Shown: positions 37,471-46,885, counted from the first letter of the stretch. The stretch: DNA of 64,000 bases from Halalkalibacter akibai JCM 9157 (GCF_000513135.1 NZ_BAUV01000010.1:42016-106015), one strand, 5' to 3'. A program made the numbers and translations. Notes: generated by a model not told the origin, from the letters alone.

Positions 37471-37575
37471 GGCTCATAAAAGTGGTGTATAGGCACATAA
37501 AAACGCTTAGTCGGATCAGAAAAGGACGATTTCAGATCATAAATTAGTTGAATGGGATCACAAATTTAATGGGTT
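37471..37575. repeat. Degenerate tandem repeat with exact 21-nt period (five units)
   Basis: Five related cores start exactly 21 nt apart: GGCTCATAAA (37471), GGCACATAAA (37492), GGATCAGAAA (37513), AGATCATAAA (37534) and GGATCACAAA (37555). The unit remainders vary. The array lies between the symporter terminator and the LysR gene. A 21-nt period is two DNA helical turns. No reading frame or RBS fits it. Confidence 0.75.
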
Positions 37576-37757
37576 GCTCATTTGAAGAGAATCGTACTAC
37601 CTTTTTCAGTTTTCTGATGACTATAAAAAAGATGTATAATAGTTACATTGAACCAAGAGCTGGTAGTTAGAAAATAGTCTATCAAAGAATCTAGGAAACT
37701 ACGGCTTTCCTCTATGAAAATGAAGAAAATCATACAGTAAGTACAGGGGGAATTCAA

Positions 37758-38669
37758 ATGACTTTACAACAATTAAAGTATGTAATAGAAATCGTACTTT
37801 GTGGTTCTATCAACGAAGCGGCTAGAAGGCTTTATGTTTCACAACCGAGCTTATCGAAAGCAGTAAAAGAGCTTGAAACAGAGCTAGGTATTACTATTTT
37901 TACAAGGACATCTAGGGGAATCACACTCTCACCAGATGGGGCGGAGTTTCTTGGATATGCTAGACAAGTCGTTGAACAGACTGAATTGTTGGAGCGTCGC
38001 TATTTTAATAGTGCTCCTTCCCAACAGTTGTTTTCCGTTTCGACGCAGCATTATGCGTTCGCAGTTAACGCATTTGTGGAAATGATTAAAAAGCATGGTG
38101 CTGATGAATATCAATTTACGTTAAGAGAAACAAGAACGTATGAGATTATTGAAGATGTGAAAAATCTACGTAGCGAAATTGGGATCTTATATAAGAGCTC
38201 TTTTAATGAGAAAGTAATGATGCAAATGTTGAGGGAGGAAGGTTTGGAGTTTCATCCACTTTTTGAGGCAACCCCACATATTTTTGTGAGTTCTGAAAAT
38301 CCGCTCGCTTCTCAAACGTCAGTTAAATTAGAGGATTTAGAGAGTTATCCACGCTTATCCTTTGAGCAGGGAGAATTTAATTCCTTTTATTATTCAGAGG
38401 AAATCTTCAGCACGATTCCACGGAAAAAGAGTATCCAGGTTAGTGACCGTGCGACACTGTTTAATCTTCTAATTGGTTTAAATGGATATACAATTTCTAC
38501 TGGAATTTTAAATTCAGATTTAAATGGTTCTGATATTGTGTCTGTTCCTCTTGATGAAGGAGAGATTATTTCGGTTGGGTGGATTGTTCATAAAAAAACA
38601 CAGTTAACGAGAATGGCGAAACTGTATCTAGAGGAGTTAAAGAAGATTATTGATGTTAACGCATCTTGA
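37758..38669 (+). CDS. LysR family transcriptional regulator
   Basis: The 303-residue protein has an N-terminal winged helix-turn-helix (LQQLKYVIEIVLCGSINEAA, RRLYVSQPSLSKAVKELETE, LGITIFTRTSRGITLSPDG) and a C-terminal effector-binding domain with IGILYKSS and FVSSENPLASQ. AGGGGGA precedes the ATG. It is transcribed in the same direction as the MetE-like gene 117 nt downstream, so it probably controls sulfur amino acid metabolism, as CmbR/MetR-like regulators do; that is inference from context. Confidence 0.88.
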   Translation: MTLQQLKYVIEIVLCGSINEAARRLYVSQPSLSKAVKELETELGITIFTRTSRGITLSPDGAEFLGYARQVVEQTELLERRYFNSAPSQQLFSVSTQHYAFAVNAFVEMIKKHGADEYQFTLRETRTYEIIEDVKNLRSEIGILYKSSFNEKVMMQMLREEGLEFHPLFEATPHIFVSSENPLASQTSVKLEDLESYPRLSFEQGEFNSFYYSEEIFSTIPRKKSIQVSDRATLFNLLIGLNGYTISTGILNSDLNGSDIVSVPLDEGEIISVGWIVHKKTQLTRMAKLYLEELKKIIDVNAS

Positions 38670-38686
38670 TATAACTTTTAGTTATA
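38670..38686. promoter_or_regulatory. Palindrome between LysR and MetE-like genes (candidate operator)
   Basis: TATAACTTTTAGTTATA is an inverted repeat (6-bp arms, 5-nt centre) immediately after the LysR stop. It is A/T-rich and of the size bound by LysR dimers. A terminator role is unlikely because no T run follows. Confidence 0.5.
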
Positions 38687-38786
38687 ACCAATTATTAATA
38701 TTAGCAGTTACGCTATATCTTCTCTCCCATGCTAAGATACATAACAAATAGAATTATATTTACAGAAAAAGGGAGTTGGAGAGTGA

Positions 38787-39896
38787 ATGTCAAAAGTAAA
38801 AACGAAAGTAATAGCACCTTTCCGTGCTGATCATGTAGGGAGTTTCCTAAGACCTGAACGTTTAAAACAGGCCCGCTTAAAAAAGGAAAGACTCGAAATT
38901 ACGGCTGAGCAATTACGAGCAGTTGAAGACGAGGAAATCATTCGTATCGTTGAAAAGCAAAAAGAATTAGGTTTACAGGCAATCACAGACGGAGAACTGA
39001 GACGTGCCTACTGGCATTATGATTTTCTAGCTGAGTTAGATGGAGTGGAACTCTTTGAAGTGGAATCTGGTATTCAATTTAAAGGAGTGAAAACCAAGCC
39101 ACACGCTATTAAGGTTACTGGGAAAGTTGATTTCACTAACCACTCCATGATAGATGATTATAAGTTCTTACATCAGATTGCTGGCGATCATGTCGCTAAA
39201 TATATGATTCCTAGTCCAAACATGTTATTTTTTAGAGAAGAGACCGATGACACGACTTACAAGACTGACGTTGAGTTATTTGATGACTTGGTTTTGGCCT
39301 ATCAAAAAGTTATTCAAGCTTTTTATGATGCAGGTTGTCGCTACCTTCAATTAGATGATACATCATGGTCTCTGTTCTTTTCTGCAGAAGGGCACCAACT
39401 CATCACTGCGAAGGGACATGATCCTGAAGGACTGGCAAATCTGTTTGCTCGGGCGATTAATGAATCCATTGCTAAAAGGCCTGATGACATGGTGATTACG
39501 ATGCACATTTGCCGGGGGAACTTCAAATCTACGTATGTGGCAAGTGGTGGTTATGATAATGTCGCAGAAACCATTTTTGGAAGATTGGATGTGGATGGGT
39601 TATTTTTGGAATTTGATGATGAGCGTTCAGGAGGATTTGAACCATTACGCTATGTGAAACGAGATAATCTACAACTTGTGTTAGGGCTTATCACATCAAA
39701 ATTCGGTGAATTAGAAAATCCAGAGAATGTAAAAGCCCGAATTAAAGAAGCAAGTGCGTATATTAATTTGGATCAAATTTGCTTAAGTCCGCAATGTGGT
39801 TTTGCTTCAACAGAAGAAGGGAACTTACTAACAGAAGAGCAGCAATGGGAGAAAATTCGTCACGTGATTCAGATTGCGGGAGAGGTGTGGAACTAA
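38787..39896 (+). CDS. MetE C-terminal-like methionine synthase family protein (YxjG/YxjH type)
   Basis: The 369-residue cytoplasmic protein covers only the catalytic half of cobalamin-independent methionine synthase: FRADHVGSFLRPERLK, ITDGELRRAYWHYDF, YLQLDDTSW, MHICRGNFKS, FLEFDDERSGGFEPL and LSPQCGFAST (zinc ligands His, Cys, Cys). Members such as YxjG may transfer methyl groups to homocysteine from other donors. GGAGAG precedes the ATG. No SAM riboswitch is seen upstream, although B. subtilis yxjG has one; the neighbouring LysR gene may replace that control. Confidence 0.9.
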   Translation: MSKVKTKVIAPFRADHVGSFLRPERLKQARLKKERLEITAEQLRAVEDEEIIRIVEKQKELGLQAITDGELRRAYWHYDFLAELDGVELFEVESGIQFKGVKTKPHAIKVTGKVDFTNHSMIDDYKFLHQIAGDHVAKYMIPSPNMLFFREETDDTTYKTDVELFDDLVLAYQKVIQAFYDAGCRYLQLDDTSWSLFFSAEGHQLITAKGHDPEGLANLFARAINESIAKRPDDMVITMHICRGNFKSTYVASGGYDNVAETIFGRLDVDGLFLEFDDERSGGFEPLRYVKRDNLQLVLGLITSKFGELENPENVKARIKEASAYINLDQICLSPQCGFASTEEGNLLTEEQQWEKIRHVIQIAGEVWN

Positions 39897-39951
39897 AGAG
39901 TAAGAAGAATCTTCTTGTAAAACGAGGTTGTTTTATTATCTTAATTAATAA

Positions 39952-39984
39952 AAAAGAAGCTAGGGACAGTCCCTAGCTTCTTTT
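39952..39984. terminator. Terminator after the MetE-like gene
   Basis: AAAAGAAGCTAGGGA pairs perfectly with TCCCTAGCTTCTTTT (15 bp, loop CAG); usable from either strand. Confidence 0.92.
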
Positions 39985-40069
39985 ATAGTGATGATAAGAT
40001 TGGTGATCCTTTTTGCTATTTTAGGAGTCCAATCCTGCTTGTCTGTTAGAATTACATTTCGATACCTCT

Positions 40070-40948
40070 TTAAAAAGTCTGCTTTGAGAATTCTCCCTCA
40101 AGAACTTTTTCAATCGCAAAAGCAACGCCATGTTCAGAATTTTTTTTAGTAGTAAAGTCACAGAGTTCTTTGATGGCTGGATCAGCATTTTCCATTGCGA
40201 CACTGAAACCAGCTATTTCAAGCATGGAATAATCGTTGAAATTATCACCAAGAGCCATTACATCCTCTAATTCAATTCCTAACCTATTAGCGTAAAAGGA
40301 GAGGGCTGCTCCTTTATTAGCATCACGGTGATTGATTTCGAGATTTAAGTGACCAGATGATGTAATAGCAAGGTCTTGTTCATCTTTCAACTGCTCACGA
40401 ACTCTGTGTAAAGTCACGTCTTCTAAAGAAAAAGCAAGAAACTTATAAACATCAATATTAGGGTTGTTGAAAATAACATCAAAATCATCTGTAGCTTGAA
40501 TCTTTTCATCTTGGAAACGTTGCTGAATTCTTTCTTTTAGTACATCTGTTTCAACATTTGGAAAATGAGATTTCATCATATTGATTAATACGTGAATGAA
40601 TTTATCACGGTTAACGGAATAACCTCCATTACTCGTGTAAATTTCAAAATACATATGTTCACTTTCACATGCTAGTTGAATTTTTCTACAAGATTCTTTA
40701 TCTAAAGGGATTGTACGAATTATTTCGCCACTTTTTAAGTATACAAGTGATCCATTTACACAGATTATTGGACAAGATAATCCTGCTTCCATTAAAGGTT
40801 TTTTTGCGGCTTCATAAGAACGACCAGTTGCTATAACAACCTCTATCCCGCTTTCCTGAGCCTTGCGAATTGCCAGGATATTTTTTGAACTCACTTCGCT
40901 TTTCTCGTTTAATAATGTACCATCCAAATCAGTTGCGATCAGCTTCAT
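40070..40948 (-). CDS. Cof-type HAD-IIB phosphatase
   Basis: The 292-residue hydrolase has HAD motif I IATDLDGTLLN, motif II VIATGRS, the type IIB cap, and motif IV ALGDNFNDYSMLE. Such enzymes remove phosphate from sugar phosphates, nucleotides or cofactors. GAGGAGA precedes the ATG. It stands alone on the minus strand. A similar enzyme is encoded at 59.4 kb. Confidence 0.93.
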   Translation of the reverse strand: MKLIATDLDGTLLNEKSEVSSKNILAIRKAQESGIEVVIATGRSYEAAKKPLMEAGLSCPIICVNGSLVYLKSGEIIRTIPLDKESCRKIQLACESEHMYFEIYTSNGGYSVNRDKFIHVLINMMKSHFPNVETDVLKERIQQRFQDEKIQATDDFDVIFNNPNIDVYKFLAFSLEDVTLHRVREQLKDEQDLAITSSGHLNLEINHRDANKGAALSFYANRLGIELEDVMALGDNFNDYSMLEIAGFSVAMENADPAIKELCDFTTKKNSEHGVAFAIEKVLEGEFSKQTF

Positions 40949-41169
40949 AAGTTTCTCCTCTCTAAAAATCTACTACTATCATAAATGATATTTGTGAGAC
41001 AAAGAAGAGGGGAATTTTATGATCAGATGTAATATTAACTGATTAATGATCAATTGATTTGAACTATATGTATAGTAGGAATCAAATTCAATATGTATTA
41101 TACTTAGTGAATGTTATAAATTTAGAGTTCCTAAACTATTACTTATTATCAGAAAGGTGTCTTACATTT

Positions 41170-42399
41170 ATGCTTCAAAACCCAACAGGAAAAGAGCGTC
41201 TAGCCCTAGCGTTGTTACTCGGAATGCTGGCTGTATTAGGACCTCTTAATATTGATATGTATCTACCGAGTTTTCCAGAAATCGCGGATGATTTAGGGGC
41301 TCGAGCCTCGTTAGTGCAACTTAGTTTAACAGCTTGTTTGCTTGGTCTTGCGTTGGGACAGATTGTTGTCGGTCCGATAAGTGACGCACAGGGGCGGAAA
41401 AAGCCGTTATTAATCTCTATCTTTTTATTTGCTATTGCGTCACTTCTTTGCGCGCTGGCGCCAAATATTGTTGTGTTAGTTATCGCACGATTTTTACAAG
41501 GTTTTACTGCTGCTGCTGGGGTTGTTATTTCGCGAGCGGTTGTTCGTGATGTGTTTAGCGGACGAGAGTTGACGAAATTTTTTGCGCTTTTAATGGTCAT
41601 TAATGCCGTGGCGCCAATGGCAGCACCACTTGCTGGGGGAGCGATTCTACTTTTGCCGTTTGCAAGCTGGAATTCTATTTTTTATTTTCTAAGTTTAATT
41701 GGTTTATTTATAGTTTTAATGGTTTCGTTAAAGCTTAAGGAGACGTTGCCAGAGGAGAAACGAATTCCTAGCTCATTTGGAAGTTCAGTAAGGACAATGG
41801 GAAGTTTGTTTAAGGATCGTAGTTTTATCGGGTACGCATTAACGGTTGGCTTCATTCATGGTGGGAGCTTTGCTTATGTGGCGGGGACTCCGTTTGTGTA
41901 CCAGGGTATTTATGATGTGTCACCTCAGGTGTTCAGTGTGTTGTTCGGAATTAACGGTATAGCAATTATTTTGGGAAGTTTCATTATTGGTCGTTTTGGC
42001 GGGATCTTTCATGAAAGGAACCTACTCAAAGTTGGTGTAATAATTGCAGTTAGTGCAACAGCTTTCTTGTTAGTGATGACGATCGTTGAAGGACCGCTCG
42101 CACTATTAGTCATTCCAATATTTATTTACATGACATCTATGGGAATGGTCACAACGAGTACTTTTACTTTAGCGATGGAACATCAGGCTCATCGTGCCGG
42201 TAGTGCGAGTGCTTTACTAGGGACGTTCTCGTTATTGCTTGGTTCGTTCGTGTCACCGTTTGTTGGGATAAATGAGACAACCGCTGTACCGATGGGGGCA
42301 ATCATGTTTGGTACCTCATTTATTGGTGCAATGATGTTTTTTAAGTTGACAAAAGCGAGTCAGGTAGAAGAAGAACTTCTGCTAAAGAAGGAAGGGTGA
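41170..42399 (+). CDS. Bcr/CflA family drug efflux MFS transporter
   Basis: The 409-residue, 12-helix protein begins NPTGKERLALALLLGMLAVL and has the Bcr/CflA marks PLNIDMYLPSFPEIA, the motif A loop GPISDAQGRKKPLL, ARFLQGFTAAAGVVISRAVVRD and GSASALLGTFSLLLGSF. It would export drugs by proton antiport. Start at ATG 41170 behind AAAGGTG; the in-frame extension to 41059 lacks an RBS. A terminator overlaps the stop codon. Confidence 0.92.
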   Translation: MLQNPTGKERLALALLLGMLAVLGPLNIDMYLPSFPEIADDLGARASLVQLSLTACLLGLALGQIVVGPISDAQGRKKPLLISIFLFAIASLLCALAPNIVVLVIARFLQGFTAAAGVVISRAVVRDVFSGRELTKFFALLMVINAVAPMAAPLAGGAILLLPFASWNSIFYFLSLIGLFIVLMVSLKLKETLPEEKRIPSSFGSSVRTMGSLFKDRSFIGYALTVGFIHGGSFAYVAGTPFVYQGIYDVSPQVFSVLFGINGIAIILGSFIIGRFGGIFHERNLLKVGVIIAVSATAFLLVMTIVEGPLALLVIPIFIYMTSMGMVTTSTFTLAMEHQAHRAGSASALLGTFSLLLGSFVSPFVGINETTAVPMGAIMFGTSFIGAMMFFKLTKASQVEEELLLKKEG

Positions 42400-42413
42400 G
42401 CCCTTCCTTTTTT
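42388..42413 (+). terminator. Terminator of the Bcr/CflA gene
   Basis: AAGGAAGGG pairs with CCCTTCCTT around TGAG, which contains the stop codon, followed by T. Confidence 0.85.
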
Positions 42414-42612
42414 CTTTGCATTTGAAGATGAAACCTTAACTTTTAGCATTCACTAGCATATGGATTCCTCTAGTTAGAAAAATAATAGGTTGTTTTGTAA
42501 CTTGCCACTGAAAATATGGATATTTATGTTAATATTATTTTAGTTATGGTGAGATTGTACTTGAACAAACTAGTATTCTATCGCTATTTTAGTGGCTTGG
42601 AGGTCAGAATAA

Positions 42613-43196
42613 ATGGTTTATAGTGAAAAAGAAAAAACAATTGAAACAAACTGGATTCTTCTGCGTTTATTTGATGAATCCGATGCAAAAGACGTAAGCA
42701 TCCTATGTAATGACTATGACATCTATAAGAACACTTTATATCTACCTTATCCGTATGTAGTAGAGGATGCTCTATCTTGGTTGCAAAATCACCTTGATAA
42801 CTTTACTAATAATAAGAGCTTTGAATTTGCTATTACAGATAAGGTGACAGGAAAATTATTTGGAGCGCGATAGCATTATCGAACAATCATCTTTTTAATC
42901 ATGGCGAAATGGCTTATTGGGTAGGGAAGAAATATTGGGGAAACGGTTATGCTACTGAAGCCGCTAAAGCTGTACTTGAATTTGCTTTTTATGAAAAAAA
43001 TTACAATAAGGTATTTGCTCGTTGCTTTCTTTCAAATACAGCCTCAGGAAGAGTGATTGAGAAATCAGGGATTAAGAAAGAGGGGATCTTGAGGCAACAT
43101 GTGAAAAAGGATAACGAGTTTATTGACCTAGTTTATTATGGAATCCTCAAAAATGAAGTTTCTAAAATAAAAGAAAACTCTAATTCCAACGTATAA
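42613..43196 (+). pseudogene. GNAT acetyltransferase, split by a frameshift
   Basis: The first frame has LLRLFDESDAKDVSILCND, YPYVVEDALSWLQNHL and ends KLFGAR. The second resumes ALSNNHLFNHGEMAYWVG, the acetyl-CoA loop KYWGNGYATEAAKAVLEFAF, and SNTASGRVIEKSGIKKEGILR. One base is missing (or two extra) near GGAGCGCGATA at 42861-42871. The joined product of about 194 residues would be a complete RimJ/RimL-like enzyme. RBS TTGGAGGT. Possibly a sequencing error. Confidence 0.8.
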
Positions 43197-43345
43197 CAAA
43201 TTTTAATTAATTCTGGTGGAACTTGAATAAAATTTTATTACTAGATGTATCGGGTTGAGAATAGTTTCTCACACTGGACTTTACATACTATTTCGTGAAC
43301 AAACTAATTAACTAAACTTGGATAACAGTTGAATAAGGGGTAACT

Positions 43346-44038
43346 ATGGAAATCATTTTATTTTTAATTGTACTGGCCGCTATCATCATTGGACCAAAAT
43401 ATAAACAATTTAGAGACTCAGAATATGAGGTTGCAAGCGGCAATACGTTTTTTAAGACGCTACTGGATAAAGGCAATTACGGCGAGTACTTAACTTATCT
43501 AAGTTTAAAGAAGCAAACTGGTTACCATCGAATTATGACCAATTTATACATTCCGAAACAGGATGGAACAACGACAGAGATTGATGTTCTGTTCATTACA
43601 GAATCAGGGTTGTTTGTACTAGAATCTAAGAATTACAGTGGTTGGATTTTTGGCGATGAGAAGCATAAGAACTGGACGCAGATGCTGCCAAATAGAAAAA
43701 AGTATTCATTTTTTAATCCAATTTGGCAGAATAAAGCTCATATCAATGCGTTGAAGCTGAAAGTCGGTGTAAGTGATGATCGTTTATATAAATCTTATAT
43801 AATTTTTAGTGAGCGCTGTCAGTTGAAAAAGATCACAGTGACTTCACCTGAGATTAAGGTGATTAAACGAGATCAACTGCAGCAAATGTTACAGAATGAG
43901 TTGGCTCAACCTGATAAAGTTCTAACGCCGATTTTGATTGAGCAAATCTTTGCAAAATTAAAGAAGTATTCGTGTGTAGACGATGTCATAAAAAGGGTTC
44001 ATATTGACGAAGTGAAGCGGAAAAGCAAACGAGCATAA
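43346..44038 (+). CDS. NERD (nuclease-related) domain membrane protein
   Basis: The 230-residue protein has an N-terminal transmembrane segment (MEIILFLIVLAAIIIGPKY), then the NERD domain: GNYGEYLTYLSLKK, TTEIDVLFITESGLFVLESK, NYSGWIFGDEKHKNW. Asp and ExK residues resemble the active site of Holliday-resolvase-like nucleases. AAGGGGTAA precedes the ATG. Function is unknown; a nuclease role in DNA processing is inferred from the fold. Confidence 0.88.
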   Translation: MEIILFLIVLAAIIIGPKYKQFRDSEYEVASGNTFFKTLLDKGNYGEYLTYLSLKKQTGYHRIMTNLYIPKQDGTTTEIDVLFITESGLFVLESKNYSGWIFGDEKHKNWTQMLPNRKKYSFFNPIWQNKAHINALKLKVGVSDDRLYKSYIIFSERCQLKKITVTSPEIKVIKRDQLQQMLQNELAQPDKVLTPILIEQIFAKLKKYSCVDDVIKRVHIDEVKRKSKRA

Positions 44039-44044
44039 GTTAGA

Positions 44045-44075
44045 AAGTCTACCTATTTAATGGTGGGCTTTTTTC
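44045..44075 (+). terminator. Terminator after the NERD gene
   Basis: AAGTCTACC pairs with GGTGGGCTT (two wobbles, 8-nt loop), followed by T5. Confidence 0.7.
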
Positions 44076-44157
44076 TTAGGCTATTATCAATATAAAAAAG
44101 ATGAAATATTTTACCATTTTTTGTAATGAGAAATCAAGCCCTTAATCGTGAATTTTG

Positions 44158-44186
44158 TTGACACTCTTTGTACTTAATTATATACT
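44158..44186 (+). promoter_or_regulatory. Strong sigma-A promoter of the ABC importer operon
   Basis: TTGACA (44158-44163), 17-nt spacer, TATACT (44181-44186). Confidence 0.82.
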
Positions 44187-44261
44187 TTTAAAGGTATATA
44201 AAGCCGAGTAAAAAGATATGGATAATTTTTGCCTTTGTTTTTTAAAAGGAGGGACAGAGAC

Positions 44262-45107
44262 ATGGCTGGAATTCAAATTAAAGATGTTAGTAAAACATTT
44301 CAAAATAAAGAAGAAAAAACAAGCTACACAGTCTTTGAAAATATTAATCTTGATGTAAAGTCAGGAGAATTTATTTCATTGCTAGGTCCTTCTGGTTGTG
44401 GAAAGTCAACTTTGCTAAATATAGTGGCTGGACTAGATCATGCATCTACTGGAGAAGTGAAGGCTGGCGATCAAATTGTAAAAGAACCAGGATCGGATCG
44501 TGGAGTTGTTTTCCAAGAAGCTGCGCTTATGCCTTGGATGACAGTGCTTGAGAACGTGATGTTTGCATTGAAAAAGAAAATGACTAAAGAAGATGCGAAA
44601 AGCCGTGCAATAGATTATTTAAAGCTTGTTCATCTAAGCAAATTTATAAATTCGTATCCGCATGAACTATCCGGTGGAATGAAACAGCGTGTGTCAATTG
44701 CTCGTGCGCTAGCGATGGATCCTAGTATTCTCTTAATGGATGAACCGTTTGGGGCGCTAGATGAGCAAACTCGTTCTACGCTTCATAAGGAAGTTCAGTT
44801 TATTTGGGAGACGACACGTAAAACGATCTTGTTCGTAACGCATAACATTCGTGAGTCCATATTATTGTCGGATCGTATTATTTTAATGGGAACTAGACCG
44901 GGTGGAATTATTGGTGAATTTAAAGTGGATTTACCAAGACCACGGAAGCAAGCAAGTCCTGAATTTGTTGAGCTAGAAGAGAAAATTATGTCTCAATTAG
45001 CTGGAGAAATAGAGAAAGTAATGAGGGAGGAAATGGGAGATGACTACAGTTCTCAGAAGGCTTCTCTTCTTTACGGTTCTAATCGTAATATGGGAGAGCA
45101 TATATAG
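44262..45107 (+). CDS. ABC importer ATP-binding protein, nitrate/sulfonate/taurine type
   Basis: The 281-residue ATPase has Walker A GPSGCGKST, Q-loop VVFQEAALMPWMTV, signature LSGGMKQRVSIARALAMD, Walker B ILLMDEPFGALDEQTR and FVTHN. The family energises uptake of sulfonates, taurine, nitrate or similar anions. Start at ATG 44262 behind AAAGGAGGG. Its 3' end overlaps the permease gene by 68 nt, which is unusually long; the last 20 or so residues may be non-conserved read-on. Confidence 0.92.
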   Translation: MAGIQIKDVSKTFQNKEEKTSYTVFENINLDVKSGEFISLLGPSGCGKSTLLNIVAGLDHASTGEVKAGDQIVKEPGSDRGVVFQEAALMPWMTVLENVMFALKKKMTKEDAKSRAIDYLKLVHLSKFINSYPHELSGGMKQRVSIARALAMDPSILLMDEPFGALDEQTRSTLHKEVQFIWETTRKTILFVTHNIRESILLSDRIILMGTRPGGIIGEFKVDLPRPRKQASPEFVELEEKIMSQLAGEIEKVMREEMGDDYSSQKASLLYGSNRNMGEHI

Positions 45108-45807
45108 ATTAAATTTAACTTTAGAATTCCGTTCAACTACCCTTTTTCCCTCTCCGTTTGGGGCAATTGTTCAGCTTTATAAAGGTTTCTTTGAAACAGG
45201 GATTTTAGCGACTGCGTTATTTACGAGTTTACAGCGAATCGGAATTGGGTTTGTATTAGCTCTTATTATTGGTACTGTGTTAGGAATTATTTTAGCTCGT
45301 TCGAAATTCGCAGATGAAACGCTTGGTTCGCTTGTCATTGCCTTGCAATCTGTTCCGAGTATCGTTTGGTTGCCAATTGCTTTAATTATTTTCCAAGGTG
45401 GCGGCACGGCAATCATCTTTATTATCGTCCTTGGTGGTACGTGGTCAATGACGATGAATATGAGAATGGGACTAAAAAATGTTCAGCCTCTCTTGATTCG
45501 GGCAGCGAGGACAATGGGATACAAAGGGTCTGAGCTGGTCTGGAAAGTAATGATCCCAGCTTCGATTCCTTCCGCTTTAACAGGTGCTCGTCTTGCTTGG
45601 GCTTTTGGTTGGCGTGCATTAATGGCCGGAGAACTTCTTGGTACAGGGGGATTAGGGCGTACGTTAATGGATGCAAAAGATTTCTACAATATGGATTTAG
45701 TTATTTCCATTATCATTATCATTGCGATAACGGGATTAATTATTGAATACCTCGTTTTCAATAAAATTGAAAAACGAGTGCTGGCACGTTGGGGCTATGC
45801 AAAATAA
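45040..45807 (+). CDS. ABC importer permease, nitrate/sulfonate/taurine type
   Basis: The 255-residue inner-membrane protein has about six helices and the binding-protein-dependent permease motif around RAARTMGYKGSELVWKVMIP, through which it contacts the ATPase. GGGAGG precedes its ATG inside the upstream gene. It is followed 29 nt later by the binding protein gene, giving the order ATPase-permease-binding protein. Confidence 0.92.
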   Translation: MTTVLRRLLFFTVLIVIWESIYRLNLTLEFRSTTLFPSPFGAIVQLYKGFFETGILATALFTSLQRIGIGFVLALIIGTVLGIILARSKFADETLGSLVIALQSVPSIVWLPIALIIFQGGGTAIIFIIVLGGTWSMTMNMRMGLKNVQPLLIRAARTMGYKGSELVWKVMIPASIPSALTGARLAWAFGWRALMAGELLGTGGLGRTLMDAKDFYNMDLVISIIIIIAITGLIIEYLVFNKIEKRVLARWGYAK

Positions 45808-45836
45808 ATAGAGAAGAATTATAGGGGGAAGAGAGA

Positions 45837-46844
45837 ATGAAGAAATTAGTAAGTGTGTTGTCAGTTGGTCTACTTGCAACTGTGTTAACGGCATGTGGTT
45901 CAGGCTCTGCAACTGGCGGAGGCGCTGTTGAAGATGTTACGATTGGATATTTTCCCAATTTAGACCATGCTGCAGCGATTGTTGGGAAAGAATTAGGATT
46001 TTTTGAAGAAGAATTAGGTGAGATTGAAGCGGAATTTAGACATTTTCCAAATGGAAATGACTTTATGGATGCGTTAGATACAGGGAATATTGATATTGGC
46101 TATGTTGGACCAGGTCCGGCGATTAACTATTTCTTAACAGGTGGAGACGTTGTCGTGTTAGGTTCAGCTGCGAACGGTGCAACATTAATCGTTGCTCGTG
46201 ATGGTTCTGGGATAGAGAGCTTAGAAGATTTTGACGGTAAGTCATTCTGTACACCAGGTAACGGTTGTACACATAATGTTCAACTTGAAATTATGTTAAA
46301 AGAGCTTGGCTTAGAATCAAATCGTGTTGGTGGTACAGTTGAGCATCAATCTCGTGTTGCACCATCAAGTATGATCGGGATGTTTGAGCAAGGTCAAATT
46401 GATGCAGCTGCAGCTCCAGAGCCTTGGGGTACGTACCTTGTTGAAGAACTAGGAGCAAAAGTTATTGCTGAGTGGAATGAAGTGTATCTTGGTGAAACTT
46501 TACCGAGTGTGGTTGTTGTAACTACAAACAAATTCCTAGAAGAAAACCCGGAAGTGGTGGATAGCTTCTTACGTGGACACAAAGCGGCTGTTGATTTTGC
46601 GAATGAAAATACAGACGAAACGTTAACAGCAATTAATGATTTAATTTTTAACCTAACACAAAGTCGTCTTCCGGAACAAGTATTAGTGAACGCATGGGAT
46701 AGAATGAAGGTAACAACAGAAACTCATGCTGACGCTCTTCAAGCTTGGGCAGATGCATCATATGAACTTGCTTTCATGGATAAAGACCCTAACTTAGATG
46801 GATTTGTTGATACAAGTCGTTTAGATGCTATATTAGGCCAATAA
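45837..46844 (+). CDS. ABC importer substrate-binding lipoprotein (SsuA/TauA-like)
   Basis: The 335-residue lipoprotein has a signal peptide with lipobox LTAC (Cys20), then the binding fold: VTIGYFPNLDHAAAIVGKEL, DIGYVGPGPAIN, LEDFDGKSFCTPGNG, AAAAPEPWGTYLVEE. This is the SsuA/TauA/NMT1-like family. Two Cys (in FCTPGNGCT) sit in the domain, which is unusual for the family. The ligand (alkanesulfonate, taurine or another small anion) cannot be fixed. RBS AGGGGGAAG. A terminator follows. Confidence 0.9.
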   Translation: MKKLVSVLSVGLLATVLTACGSGSATGGGAVEDVTIGYFPNLDHAAAIVGKELGFFEEELGEIEAEFRHFPNGNDFMDALDTGNIDIGYVGPGPAINYFLTGGDVVVLGSAANGATLIVARDGSGIESLEDFDGKSFCTPGNGCTHNVQLEIMLKELGLESNRVGGTVEHQSRVAPSSMIGMFEQGQIDAAAAPEPWGTYLVEELGAKVIAEWNEVYLGETLPSVVVVTTNKFLEENPEVVDSFLRGHKAAVDFANENTDETLTAINDLIFNLTQSRLPEQVLVNAWDRMKVTTETHADALQAWADASYELAFMDKDPNLDGFVDTSRLDAILGQ

Positions 46845-46855
46845 GGTATAGAATT

Positions 46856-46885
46856 CCCTGCAGAGACGGAAGCTTCTGCAGGGTT
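46856..46885 (+). terminator. Terminator after the ABC importer operon
   Basis: CCCTGCAGA pairs with TCTGCAGGG over a 10-nt loop and is followed by TTTCTATTTT. Confidence 0.75.

Noticed and set aside
41059..41169. 37-residue N-terminal extension of the Bcr/CflA transporter
   Set aside because: No RBS at 41059, and the start at 41170 gives the usual family N-terminus.
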